From Nitrosomonadaceae bacterium (GTDB taxonomy: Bacteria > Pseudomonadota > Gammaproteobacteria > Burkholderiales > Nitrosomonadaceae): a stretch of DNA of 15,167 bases. The notes beneath the pieces are model-generated. The model did no database searches. It had not been told where the DNA came from and saw only the letters and a list, made by a program, of their open reading frames with translations. Below are positions 7,399-15,167 of this stretch, one piece after another; within the stretch, counting starts at the first letter, position 1; each line of letters begins with the position of its first letter. The translations under genes and the position numbers were made by a program. The stretch lies in contig CAKKRO010000202.1 in assembly GCA_919902625.1 (NCBI GenBank), positions 1-15,167 on the forward strand, in the 5' to 3' direction.

Positions 7399-10300
7399 AT
7401 GGCCGGATTCTTTATTGCACGACCGATTTTTGCGTCGGTTTTGTCTATCATTATCGTCCTGGCTGGATTGGCTGCAGCTTTGCAGTTACCGATCGAGCAA
7501 TATCCGCAAATAACTCCTCCAACTGTCTTGGTGACGGCAACGTTTCCAGGCGCCAGCGCGGAAACCCTGATAAAAACCGTGGCAGCACCGATTGAGGAAA
7601 AACTCAGTGCTATTGAAGGATTGCTGTACTTCAGCTCGAGTGCTGATTCAAGCGGCCGGTTAACGATCACCATAACATTTGAGATTGGAACTGATGTTGA
7701 TCGGGCTACTTTCAATGTCAGCAATGAAATCAATACGGCATTGGCGCGTTTGCCTGATGAGGTAAGAAGAGCGGGAGTCGTTGTTCAGAAACGCTCTAAT
7801 GATCTGTTACTGGTTTTTGCAATAACTTCAAAAGATGAAAAGCACACGCCACTATTTTTAAGTAATTTCATTACTAATAATATCCTGGATGATTTGAGAC
7901 GCGCTATTGGGGTCGGTGAAGCAAGAGTTTTTGGCGCACAGGATTATTCTATGCGCATTTGGCTACGGCCTGATCGAATGGCGCAGCTTGGTATTACAGC
8001 CAGCGATATAATCCATGCCATACGCGCACAAAATACGCAGCAAGCCGTTGGAAAAATTGGCCAGGAGCCGGCATTGGCAGATCAACAACTGGTCTATACC
8101 GTAACAGCAAAAGGCCGGCTGTTGGAACCGCAACAATTTGAGAATATTATCCTGCGTTCCAGCGGGCCGCAGGGCGTGCTATATCTTAAAGATGTGGCGC
8201 GTATTGAACTGGGTGCGCAAGATTATTCGATTCACACAGTACTCAATGGTGAGCCGGGAATCGGGATTGGAATTTTCCTGCGTACCGGTGCCAATGCGCT
8301 GGAAACGGCGGCAACTGTTAAAGCAAAAATGGATGAACTGAAGCAATTCTTCCCTGCGGGCGTGCAATACGTTATTCCTTATGACACCAGTGTATTTGTC
8401 AAGGCGTCGATCCGGGAAGTTGTAAAGACGCTGGGAGAAGCCATGCTACTGGTTGTCCTGGTTGTGTATCTATTTCTGCAGAGTTGGCGCGCCACATTGA
8501 TTCCAATTATTGCCATACCGATTTCTTTAATCGGGACATTTGCAGGGCTATGGGTGTTGGGCTACTCAATAAATACCTTGACTCTTTTTGCGCTGGTGCT
8601 TTCTATCGGCATTGTGGTTGATGATGCGATTGTCGTGCTGGAGAATATCGAGCGTCTGATATCCGAAGAGCAGTTATCGCCTATTAATGCGGCTATCAAA
8701 GCAATGCAACAAGTATCCAGCGCTGTGGTAGCCATGACATTGGTGCTGGCGGCGGTTTTTATACCCGTTGCCTTTCTTGGCGGCATCGCTGGAGAACTGT
8801 ATCAACAGTTTGCGGTGACAGTGGCTGTAGCAGGGGTTATCTCAGGTATCGTTGCTTTAACGCTTACACCCACATTATGTGCGATATTACTCAGATCCAC
8901 GCATAATCAAGCGGGTTTTTTTATTAGATTCAATGGCTATTTTGAACGTGTGCGTGGATTCTATGTAAGTATGGTCAGCTTAAGCCTGCGCCATGCAATC
9001 CAAAGTGCGGTGATATTCTTGGTAATAATTGCCGGACTGATTTATTTGGTAAGGCAAATTCCTGATAGCTTTGTTCCACCTGAAGATCAAGGCCGTGTAA
9101 TCGCGGCAGTTATATTACCCGATAATGCAACGCTGGCAAGAACGACGAAGACAACAGACGCAATAAGTACCGAGATGGCAAAAGATCCCGCAGTAACTTT
9201 TCAGTTTGCTGTCAATGGACTGGATTTTATTGGCGGTGGTAATAAGACGAATGTGTCGACTATTTTTATACGTTTGAAAGATTGGTCGGAACGCACGGCC
9301 AGCGCTGAAGACATGGTGAATAAACTGTTTCAAATTGGTTCACAGCAGCCTGATGGTTTAGCCATTGCGTTTAATCCACCGGCAATACGCGGTTTAGGCA
9401 ATACCGGTGGGTTTGAGTTATATGTTCAGAGCCGTTTAAATTCTGATATAGGACAATTAGCCCATGTAGTAAATGATTTTATGCAAAGCCTGCAACAGGA
9501 GCCCAGATTGGCATCTGTAAATACTTTTTTGCGATCATCTGTTCCACAATATTTTATTGAAGTGGATGAAGCCAAAGCCATTGCACAAGGTGTTTCCATT
9601 ACCGATATCTATGCGACGTTGCAAAGTACGATGGGATCATTTTATGTGAATGATTTTAACCGGTCGGGGCGAACTTATCGTGTGCAACTACAAGCTGAAG
9701 CTGCTTATCGAATGAAAGCTGAAGATCTGGGGAAGGTTTATGTTCGTTCGGAGTCCGGTTTGATGGTTCCATTGTCTGCACTGAGTAAAGTAAAACATAT
9801 CGTGGGCGCAGAACAATTGGAACGTTTTAATGGATTGATATCGGCAAAAATAATGGGAAGAGGTGCAAGTGGCGTGAGTTCCGGCGATGCTATTGAATTA
9901 GTCGAAAGTATTGCGGCGAGAACGTTACCGGAGGGTTATCAGATTGCCTGGACAGGGACTGCGTTTCAGGAAAAGAAGATGGGTTCAGCCGCGATTTTCG
10001 CTTTCAGTCTGGCTGTCATCATGGTTTTTCTGATTTTGGCGGCGCAATTTGAAACCTGGGCATTGCCATTGGCTGTCATTATGGCTATTCCCTTCGCCAT
10101 GGCGGGTGCATTAATCGCGATCTTGTTACGCGATATGCCGAATGATATTTATTTTCAGATCGGTATGGTGACATTGATTGGGCTGGCGGCTAAGAATGCG
10201 ATTTTGCTGGTCGAATTTGCAAATCAGAAAATGAAAGAAGGTATCGATATTAAGCAGGCGGCTATTCAATCAGCCCAACTGCGGTTTCGGCCTATTGTGA

Positions 10301-10512
10301 TGACTTCTATGGCTTTTATATTAGGTGTCGTTCCATTGGTAATCGCATCTGGCGCAGGCTCGGCGGCACGGCAATCAATGGGGACAGGGGTTTTTGGCGG
10401 GATGATCATGTCCGCTTTTATTGCGACGATATTTGTGCCGCTGTTTTTCTCCTGGTTTGTTAATAAACATGATCCAAACAAAACCGGAAGCAAACAAAAA
10501 ATAATTAAATAA
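7399..10512 (+). CDS. HAE1-type RND efflux pump inner-membrane transporter
   Basis: This is a proton-driven trimeric exporter of the AcrB/MexB family, 1037 residues long (AcrB is 1049). The N-terminus MAGFFIARPIFASVLSI is the typical start of TM1. The proton-relay residues are all present: Asp408-Asp409 in TM4 (VVDDAIVVLEN), Lys932 in TM10 (GLAAKNAILLVEF) and Arg964 (RFRP) in TM11. Two large periplasmic loops (about 30-335 and 560-865) form the porter and docking domains; APIEEKLSAIEG and PPEDQGRVIAAV are family landmarks. The double-Asp TM4 motif marks the drug/hydrophobe (HAE1) branch rather than the heavy-metal (HME) branch, so copper export is not supported although the gene is divergent from a copper module. 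It forms an operon with the adaptor 20 bases upstream. No Shine-Dalgarno is obvious. The substrate cannot be told from sequence. Confidence 0.94.
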   Translation: MAGFFIARPIFASVLSIIIVLAGLAAALQLPIEQYPQITPPTVLVTATFPGASAETLIKTVAAPIEEKLSAIEGLLYFSSSADSSGRLTITITFEIGTDVDRATFNVSNEINTALARLPDEVRRAGVVVQKRSNDLLLVFAITSKDEKHTPLFLSNFITNNILDDLRRAIGVGEARVFGAQDYSMRIWLRPDRMAQLGITASDIIHAIRAQNTQQAVGKIGQEPALADQQLVYTVTAKGRLLEPQQFENIILRSSGPQGVLYLKDVARIELGAQDYSIHTVLNGEPGIGIGIFLRTGANALETAATVKAKMDELKQFFPAGVQYVIPYDTSVFVKASIREVVKTLGEAMLLVVLVVYLFLQSWRATLIPIIAIPISLIGTFAGLWVLGYSINTLTLFALVLSIGIVVDDAIVVLENIERLISEEQLSPINAAIKAMQQVSSAVVAMTLVLAAVFIPVAFLGGIAGELYQQFAVTVAVAGVISGIVALTLTPTLCAILLRSTHNQAGFFIRFNGYFERVRGFYVSMVSLSLRHAIQSAVIFLVIIAGLIYLVRQIPDSFVPPEDQGRVIAAVILPDNATLARTTKTTDAISTEMAKDPAVTFQFAVNGLDFIGGGNKTNVSTIFIRLKDWSERTASAEDMVNKLFQIGSQQPDGLAIAFNPPAIRGLGNTGGFELYVQSRLNSDIGQLAHVVNDFMQSLQQEPRLASVNTFLRSSVPQYFIEVDEAKAIAQGVSITDIYATLQSTMGSFYVNDFNRSGRTYRVQLQAEAAYRMKAEDLGKVYVRSESGLMVPLSALSKVKHIVGAEQLERFNGLISAKIMGRGASGVSSGDAIELVESIAARTLPEGYQIAWTGTAFQEKKMGSAAIFAFSLAVIMVFLILAAQFETWALPLAVIMAIPFAMAGALIAILLRDMPNDIYFQIGMVTLIGLAAKNAILLVEFANQKMKEGIDIKQAAIQSAQLRFRPIVMTSMAFILGVVPLVIASGAGSAARQSMGTGVFGGMIMSAFIATIFVPLFFSWFVNKHDPNKTGSKQKIIK

Positions 10513-10549
10513 TCTGTATTGTCGTTTAAGCCGGTTAAAAAGATTTGAT

Positions 10550-10570
10550 CTTGGCCATAAAATGGACAAG
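10550..10570 (+). terminator. Possible hairpin after the RND operon
   Basis: The arms CTTGGCCAT and ATGGACAAG pair over 8 bp with one G-A mismatch and a 3-base loop, 38 bases after the pump stop codon. No U-run follows, so a role as terminator is only a guess from position. Confidence 0.25.
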
Positions 10571-10614
10571 GCAGGTTTGCACAAAGCGCAACTTAAGAAA
10601 TTAGGGCATCTGCG

Positions 10615-10642
10615 TTGTACTTGCAATTAATTCAGCTACAAT
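10615..10642 (+). promoter_or_regulatory. Candidate sigma-70 promoter just upstream of aroKB
   Basis: TTGTAC (10615-10620), a 16-base gap and TACAAT (10637-10642) make a moderate sigma-70 match. The -10 box ends only 7 bases before the ATG at 10650, so transcription from it would begin at or next to the start codon and give a leaderless or near-leaderless mRNA. No Shine-Dalgarno is seen before the ATG, which is consistent with that. Confidence 0.35.
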
Positions 10643-10649
10643 CATAAGT

Positions 10650-12347
10650 ATGAATTTGACCAAAACTAAAATACTCCAACCCATCCAGAAAAAACTGGAA
10701 GATACCAATATCATTCTGGTCGGTATGATGGGTGCGGGTAAAACAACAATCGGCAAAGCTTTGGCTAATTCTTTGGGTAAAGAGTTTGTCGACTCAGATC
10801 ATGAAATTCAGGAACGCACGGGCGTGAAAATTCCAGTCATATTTGAGATTGAAGGTGAAACAGGATTTCGTAAACGTGAATCTGAGGTGTTGGTTGAACT
10901 GGTTAAGAAAAATAATATCGTGTTAGCTACGGGAGGGGGTGCGGTTCTGAATCAGGAGAATCGTCGATTACTTGAGCAAAATGGAATAGTTATCTATTTG
11001 CGGGCATCGGTCAATGATTTGTATCGGCGTACCCGGCATGATAAAAATCGCCCCTTGCTTCAAACACAAAATTTATTTGCAAGATTAAACGAACTCTATG
11101 TCCAGAGGGATGCTCTTTATCGTGAAACGGCACATGTCATCATAGATAGCGGGAAACAGGGTGTGCGTTACCTGGTACAAAAACTCATTAATAAGTTAAT
11201 CGCCATTAATTTCAATTCCATCAAACAGAATAGCCACCAAAATACTATGCAAACCATTTCAGTCGATTTTACCCCTTCAACAGAAAAGCGCAGTTATCCG
11301 ATACATATCGGTCATGGCATCCTGGAACAGGCTGATTTGATCTTATCTTGTTTGCCGCAGAAACGGGTTGCCATTGTGAGCAATACAACGATTGCGCCTT
11401 TATACATGGAGAAATTGCGCACAGCATTGGATAAAAATGGCGTTGTTTCGATTCCGATTATTCTTCCCGACGGTGAAGTCCATAAAAATTGGGCAACTTT
11501 AAATTTGATTTTTGATGCGCTCCTTAAAAATCATTGCGAACGAAATACGACCCTATTGGCTCTGGGTGGTGGCGTCGTTGGTGATCTGACCGGATTTGCG
11601 GCAGCAACCTATTTGCGAGGCGTGCCGTTTATCCAGATACCCACGACTTTGCTGGCACAGGTTGATTCCTCGGTAGGCGGTAAAACCGGTATCAATCATC
11701 CGCTGGGTAAAAATATGATTGGTGCTTTTTATCAGCCGCGCATGGTATTGACCGATAGTGCCACATTGAGCACTTTACCCGACAGAGAACTGCGCGCCGG
11801 CCTTGCTGAGATCATCAAATATGGCCTAATTCGCGATCCAGCCTTTTTCGATTGGCTGGAACAAAATATGCACCGCTTACTGGCACGCGATCCAGTCATT
11901 CTTAATGAAGCCATTCGGCGTAGCTGTGAGAACAAAGCTGAGATAGTCGCTACCGATGAGAAGGAAAAAGGGGTGCGCGCTTTGCTGAATCTGGGCCACA
12001 CGTTTGGTCATGCCATTGAAAACGGGATGGGATACGGCATCTGGCTGCATGGTGAAGCAGTGGCCGCAGGGACTATACTGGCGGCTGAATTATCCCGGCG
12101 GATGAAACTCATCAGTGAAGCCGACGTTAACCGGATACGCAAGATTTTTATACAAGCCGGGCTACCTATTGCCGCACCTGAAATGCCGCCAGAAAAATAT
12201 TTGCAATTGATGACGCTGGATAAAAAAGTGGAATCTGGAAAGACTCGTTTTATTCTATTGAACCGCATTGGTGAAGCCGTCATGCGCGCAGATATTCCAC
12301 CAACAGTGCTAACCGAAACAATATCAGCATGTATGGCCGATGGATAA
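10650..12347 (+). CDS. aroKB: Fused shikimate kinase / 3-dehydroquinate synthase
   Basis: One 565-residue frame carries two shikimate-pathway enzymes of the cytoplasm. Residues about 18-185 are shikimate kinase: Walker A GMMGAGKTT (25-33), shikimate-binding Asp48/Asp50 and Arg74 (FRKRE), GGG at 95-97 and the lid with DKNRPLL. Residues about 200-565 are 3-dehydroquinate synthase: the NAD-binding GGGVVGD, PTTLLAQVDSSVGGKTG, and metal ligands Glu387 (LAEIIKYG), His450 (LGHTFGH) and His467 (LHGEA). They act at the fifth and second steps of chorismate synthesis, so the product of one half is not the substrate of the other. The linker (about 183-199) is polar and low in complexity, with no stop. 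An internal in-frame ATG at 11247 (Met200) is where a separate aroB would begin, but it has no Shine-Dalgarno. Elsewhere aroK and aroB are usually adjacent separate genes; fused forms are known in a few bacteria. dgt overlaps the 3' end. Confidence 0.93.
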   Translation: MNLTKTKILQPIQKKLEDTNIILVGMMGAGKTTIGKALANSLGKEFVDSDHEIQERTGVKIPVIFEIEGETGFRKRESEVLVELVKKNNIVLATGGGAVLNQENRRLLEQNGIVIYLRASVNDLYRRTRHDKNRPLLQTQNLFARLNELYVQRDALYRETAHVIIDSGKQGVRYLVQKLINKLIAINFNSIKQNSHQNTMQTISVDFTPSTEKRSYPIHIGHGILEQADLILSCLPQKRVAIVSNTTIAPLYMEKLRTALDKNGVVSIPIILPDGEVHKNWATLNLIFDALLKNHCERNTTLLALGGGVVGDLTGFAAATYLRGVPFIQIPTTLLAQVDSSVGGKTGINHPLGKNMIGAFYQPRMVLTDSATLSTLPDRELRAGLAEIIKYGLIRDPAFFDWLEQNMHRLLARDPVILNEAIRRSCENKAEIVATDEKEKGVRALLNLGHTFGHAIENGMGYGIWLHGEAVAAGTILAAELSRRMKLISEADVNRIRKIFIQAGLPIAAPEMPPEKYLQLMTLDKKVESGKTRFILLNRIGEAVMRADIPPTVLTETISACMADG

Positions 12348-13461
12348 ACTGGCCGCTTATGCTGTGTCTTCTGATAACTCACGGGGACGCTTAATTCAGG
12401 AAGAGCCGCCGATTGGGCGTAGTGAGTTTCAGCGTGACCGGGATCGGATTATACATTCCACAGCCTTCCGCCGGCTGGAATATAAAACCCAGGTTTTTGT
12501 CAATCATGAAGGGGATTTGTTTCGTACGCGCCTGACACACAGTTTGGAAGTTGCCCAGATTGGGCGCTCAATGGCAAGAAACTTGTGCTTGAATGAAGAT
12601 CTGGTCGAAGCGATTGCACTGGCGCATGATCTGGGACACACGCCATTTGGGCATGCCGGGCAAGATGCACTGAATGATTGTATGAAGGATTATGGAGGTT
12701 TTGAGCATAATCTCCAATCCTTGCGGGTTGTTGATGTCCTTGAAGAGCGTTATGCTGCTTTTGATGGCCTTAATCTTTGTTATGAAACGCGGGAAGGGAT
12801 ACTCAAGCATGTCGCCAAAAAGAACATACAAAAATTAGGTGAACTCGGAGAACGCTTTCTGCAACGTACACAACCTTCTCTGGAAGCACAATTGGCAAAT
12901 TTCTCAGATGAGATTGCTTACAACAATCACGACGTAGATGATGGGCTACGTTCAGGTTTGATTACTTTGGATCAGTTGGAAGCAGTATCCATCTTTTCGC
13001 GTCACCTCACACAAATAAAAAATAAATATCCGGTACTTCCGGAGCGTCGCATGGTTTACGAGACTGTGCGTAGTATAATCAATACGCTGGCGACTGATTT
13101 AATACAACAAAGTACGCTTAATATCAGGAACGCTGATGTGAACAGTCTCGCTGCAATACATTTGGCGCCGCCGCTGATTGGTTTTAGTCCGCAGATAAAA
13201 AAGGAACAGCAAGAATTAAAGAAATTTTTATATGACAATCTCTACCGGCATTTTCGCGTTGTGCGTATGAGCAATAAAGCGCGTCATACCATCGAAAGGT
13301 TATTTACAGCTTTTAGCGCTGATATAAAGCTGCTTCCTGTCAAGTATCAGAAAAAATTTGAGCAAGAGGGGCGCCAGGCTATCGCTGATTATATTGCTGG
13401 TATGACGGACCGCTACGCGATTAAAGAATATCAACGGTTATTTACGATTGCGGAAGACTAA
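12340..13461 (+). CDS. dgt: dGTPase-like dNTP triphosphohydrolase (HD domain)
   Basis: This family hydrolyses dNTPs to the deoxynucleoside and triphosphate and helps control the dNTP pool in the cytoplasm. At 373 residues it is the shorter deoxyguanosinetriphosphate triphosphohydrolase-like type, not the roughly 500-residue E. coli Dgt, so dGTP preference is not assured. The HD metal set is complete: His67 (RTRLTHSLEV), His96-Asp97 (LAHDLGHTPFGHAG) and Asp190 (FSDEIAYNNHD). The N-terminal QRDRDRIIHSTAFRRLEYKTQV is characteristic of the family. The ATG at 12340 overlaps the end of aroKB by 8 bases and has no Shine-Dalgarno of its own, which points to translational coupling. aroK-aroB-dgt order is common in betaproteobacteria. 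Confidence 0.93.
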   Translation: MDKLAAYAVSSDNSRGRLIQEEPPIGRSEFQRDRDRIIHSTAFRRLEYKTQVFVNHEGDLFRTRLTHSLEVAQIGRSMARNLCLNEDLVEAIALAHDLGHTPFGHAGQDALNDCMKDYGGFEHNLQSLRVVDVLEERYAAFDGLNLCYETREGILKHVAKKNIQKLGELGERFLQRTQPSLEAQLANFSDEIAYNNHDVDDGLRSGLITLDQLEAVSIFSRHLTQIKNKYPVLPERRMVYETVRSIINTLATDLIQQSTLNIRNADVNSLAAIHLAPPLIGFSPQIKKEQQELKKFLYDNLYRHFRVVRMSNKARHTIERLFTAFSADIKLLPVKYQKKFEQEGRQAIADYIAGMTDRYAIKEYQRLFTIAED

Positions 13462-13596
13462 GCTAATACGTAGCCATCTTATTGAAATAGATAACTCTTC
13501 TGGCTGACAAGTTGGCTCTTAATACCGGATTGGCAATATACGTGATGGCCATTCGCTGGTAATATTAGCGGTTGGGAAAGGTTAATACACTGAGTT

Positions 13597-13634
13597 AGGA
13601 GCCTTTCAAAAAAACGATAAATATAGGCTTTTTT
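13597..13634 (+). promoter_or_regulatory. Possible leader hairpin immediately before hemE
   Basis: AGCCT (13600-13604) can pair with AGGCT (13625-13629) around a 20-base A-rich loop, and the second arm runs into six T. A perfect AGGAG sits at 13597-13601, too far (34 bases) from the ATG to act directly. The core stem is only 5 bp, so this is a weak candidate for an attenuator-like or translation-control fold. Confidence 0.2.
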
Positions 13635-13635
13635 A

Positions 13636-14697
13636 ATGACAACACTCAAAAACGATACACTACTGCGCGCATTACTGAAACAACCTGTTGAGTACACACC
13701 TGTTTGGCTTATGCGCCAAGCTGGCCGGTATTTGGCGGAATATAATGCAACGCGCACGCGCGCTGGAGATTTTCTTTCTTTGTGTAAGAATCCAGGTTTT
13801 GCTACTGAAGTAACGATGCAACCGCTGGCGCGTTTTCCATTAGATGCGGCCATATTATTTTCGGATATTTTAACGATTCCTGATGCAATGGGACTGGGGT
13901 TGTATTTTTCACAGGGCGAGGGCCCTATGTTTGAACGTCCACTGCGTGAAGAAAAAGAAATTTATGCATTAATGGTTCCAGATCCTGGCGCAGAATTACG
14001 TTATGTGATGGATGCGGTTTCGGAAATCCGCAAGGCTTTGGATAATCAAGTGCCATTGATTGGTTTTTCCGGTAGTCCCTTTACGCTTGCTTGCTATATG
14101 GTGGAAGGCCGTGGCGGCACTGAGTTTCGTGAAATCAAAACCATGCTGTATCAGCGTCCCGACTTGCTGCATCATATACTGGATGTGAATGCAAAAGCTG
14201 TTACAGCCTATCTTAATGGGCAGATAGAGGCGGGTGCGCAGGTAGCAATGATTTTTGACACTTGGGGTGGCGCACTCTCACATGCGGCTTATCAGGAATT
14301 CTCATTGCGTTATATTCAGCAGATTGTGAGCGGATTAAAACGTGAACAGGATGGGATGCGCGTTCCAAGTATCGTTTTTACCAAAGGCGGTGGTTTGTGG
14401 TTAGAGGCTATTGCTGACATTGGCTGCGATGCAGTCGGATTAGATTGGACAATAGATATCGGTGAGGCACGTCGCCGGGTGGGGGATAGAGTTGCACTAC
14501 AGGGCAATCTTGATCCTTCGGCGCTATTTGCATCACCTCAAGTAATTGCTGCAGAAGTGGAAAAGATACTGACCAGCTATGGTAATGGGAGTGGCCATGT
14601 ATTTAATCTGGGGCATGGTATTTCCCAGTTCACTCCTCCAGAGAATGCGGCCGCGTTGGTTGAAGCTGTTCATACATTGAGCCGTAAATTTCATTAG
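13636..14697 (+). CDS. hemE: Uroporphyrinogen decarboxylase HemE
   Basis: HemE removes four acetate carboxyls from uroporphyrinogen III to give coproporphyrinogen III in haem synthesis, in the cytoplasm and without a cofactor. The length of 353 residues is standard. PVWLMRQAGRY (22-32) is the first family signature with substrate-binding Arg27 and Arg31. LFSDIL carries the catalytic Asp78. GFSGSPFTLACYMVEGRG is the second signature. GHVFNLGHGISQFTPPENA near the C-terminus holds the conserved His. The start is the ATG at 13636 after a weak TAGG at a normal distance. It lies 174 bases after dgt and 43 bases before a response regulator gene and may have its own promoter; none was clear. A high haem demand fits a cytochrome-rich respiring or ammonia-oxidising cell, but the gene itself is universal. 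Confidence 0.97.
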   Translation: MTTLKNDTLLRALLKQPVEYTPVWLMRQAGRYLAEYNATRTRAGDFLSLCKNPGFATEVTMQPLARFPLDAAILFSDILTIPDAMGLGLYFSQGEGPMFERPLREEKEIYALMVPDPGAELRYVMDAVSEIRKALDNQVPLIGFSGSPFTLACYMVEGRGGTEFREIKTMLYQRPDLLHHILDVNAKAVTAYLNGQIEAGAQVAMIFDTWGGALSHAAYQEFSLRYIQQIVSGLKREQDGMRVPSIVFTKGGGLWLEAIADIGCDAVGLDWTIDIGEARRRVGDRVALQGNLDPSALFASPQVIAAEVEKILTSYGNGSGHVFNLGHGISQFTPPENAAALVEAVHTLSRKFH

Positions 14698-14740
14698 ATG
14701 GGAAACTCAACAGATTTAAATTGTTGTCGCGGGTAATTTT

Positions 14741-15167
14741 GTGCATATATTGATTATTGAGGATGATCTGGCCATTGCCGCCAATCTGTATGATTTTCTG
14801 GAATCACGGGGACATACTGCGGATGCTGCTGTTAATGGCATTGCCGGACTTCATCTTGCGGTAACACAGCGATTTGATGCAATTCTACTCGATTTAGGCC
14901 TGCCGGGAATGAATGGGATTACCTTGTGCCGCAAGCTCCGTCAGGAATCGCAGATTGATACGCCGATCTTGATGTTGACAGCACGCGATACATTGGAAGA
15001 TAAATTGGCGGGCTTTGAGCACGGGGCGGATGATTACCTCATTAAACCATTTGCATTGAAAGAAGTCGAAGCTCGCCTGCTGGCAATGCATAAAAGACAT
15101 ATTGGTAAAGTGGCAAATCGCACCTTGGAATTTGACAAACTTTCCTTTGATCCCAAAACACTTTCGA
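14741..15167 (+). CDS. OmpR/PhoB-type response regulator (3' end missing)
   Basis: The 142 visible residues begin with GTG at 14741 (HILIIEDD), the usual N-terminus of this family; an in-frame stop at 14717-14719 limits longer starts. The receiver domain is complete: acidic pocket Asp8-Asp9, phospho-acceptor Asp51 (LLDLGLPGMNG), switch Thr80 (LMLTARD) and Lys102 (DYLIKPF). After about residue 120 the sequence NRTLEFDKLSFDPKTLS is the start of a winged-helix DNA-binding domain of the OmpR/PhoB class, which runs off the window. A cognate sensor kinase would be expected downstream. The target genes cannot be told from this sequence. QseB/PmrA-type regulators look most similar, but that is only an impression. 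Confidence 0.92.
   Translation, partial: MHILIIEDDLAIAANLYDFLESRGHTADAAVNGIAGLHLAVTQRFDAILLDLGLPGMNGITLCRKLRQESQIDTPILMLTARDTLEDKLAGFEHGADDYLIKPFALKEVEARLLAMHKRHIGKVANRTLEFDKLSFDPKTLS

Noticed and set aside
7371..7733. 120-codon open frame on the - strand
   Set aside because: Antisense to the start of the RND pump, with no recognisable domain.
7399..10512. RND pump as a copper exporter (CusA-like, heavy-metal type)
   Set aside because: TM4 has the double Asp VVDDAIVVLEN of the HAE1 branch, and I see no methionine relay typical of CusA. Nearness to the copper module alone is not enough.
13554..13570. Hairpin CGCT...AGCG as terminator of dgt
   Set aside because: Only 4 Watson-Crick pairs plus two G-U pairs and no U-run; too weak to call.
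13479..13853. 124-codon open frame on the - strand covering the dgt-hemE gap
   Set aside because: More than half lies antisense to the conserved N-terminus of hemE. Composition is Arg/Ser-rich without domains.

Overview
The window reads as ordinary chromosome from a Gram-negative proteobacterium, most likely a betaproteobacterium. The order of the housekeeping genes, the moderate GC content (by eye about 45%) and the copper-oxidase type recall Nitrosomonas and other ammonia oxidisers. That placement rests on recognised protein resemblance and gene order only; no rRNA or marker gene was compared.

Layout. (1) 1-3047, + strand: the 3' two thirds of infB (translation initiation factor IF-2), then rbfA and truB, a conserved translation and ribosome-maturation operon. 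(2) 3101-3139: a 15-bp-stem hairpin between convergent genes. (3) 3169-5806, - strand: two overlapping genes for a membrane-anchored two-domain multicopper oxidase and a histidine-rich, membrane-anchored cupredoxin. This is a periplasmic copper module. (4) About 5807-6226: an AT-rich divergent intergenic region. (5) 6227-10512, + strand: a lipoprotein membrane-fusion protein and a 1037-residue HAE1-type RND pump, with no outer-membrane channel gene in the window. (6) 10650-13461, + strand: a single reading frame fusing shikimate kinase to 3-dehydroquinate synthase (AroK-AroB), overlapped by a dGTPase-like HD hydrolase. (7) 13636-14697: hemE. (8) 14741-end: the 5' part of an OmpR/PhoB-type response regulator, which runs off the window.

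How they fit together. The translation genes, aroKB-dgt and hemE are core functions. The copper module and the RND pump form a divergently transcribed accessory block between truB and aroKB. In many proteobacteria truB is followed by rpsO, which is absent here. The multicopper oxidase has all eight histidines for a trinuclear copper centre, but its only type-1 copper site is in domain 1 (His-Cys-His-x3-His-x4-Met). In domain 2 the cysteine position is Asp. This is the layout of the 'type C' two-domain oxidases, thought to be close to the common ancestor of laccases and copper nitrite reductases. The adjacent cupredoxin, with about 20 histidines in a 67-residue stretch, is a plausible copper buffer or electron-transfer partner.

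The most interesting items are the oxidase/cupredoxin pair, the AroK-AroB fusion with an opened linker, and the structured divergent intergenic region. I see no strong case for a wholly new system.
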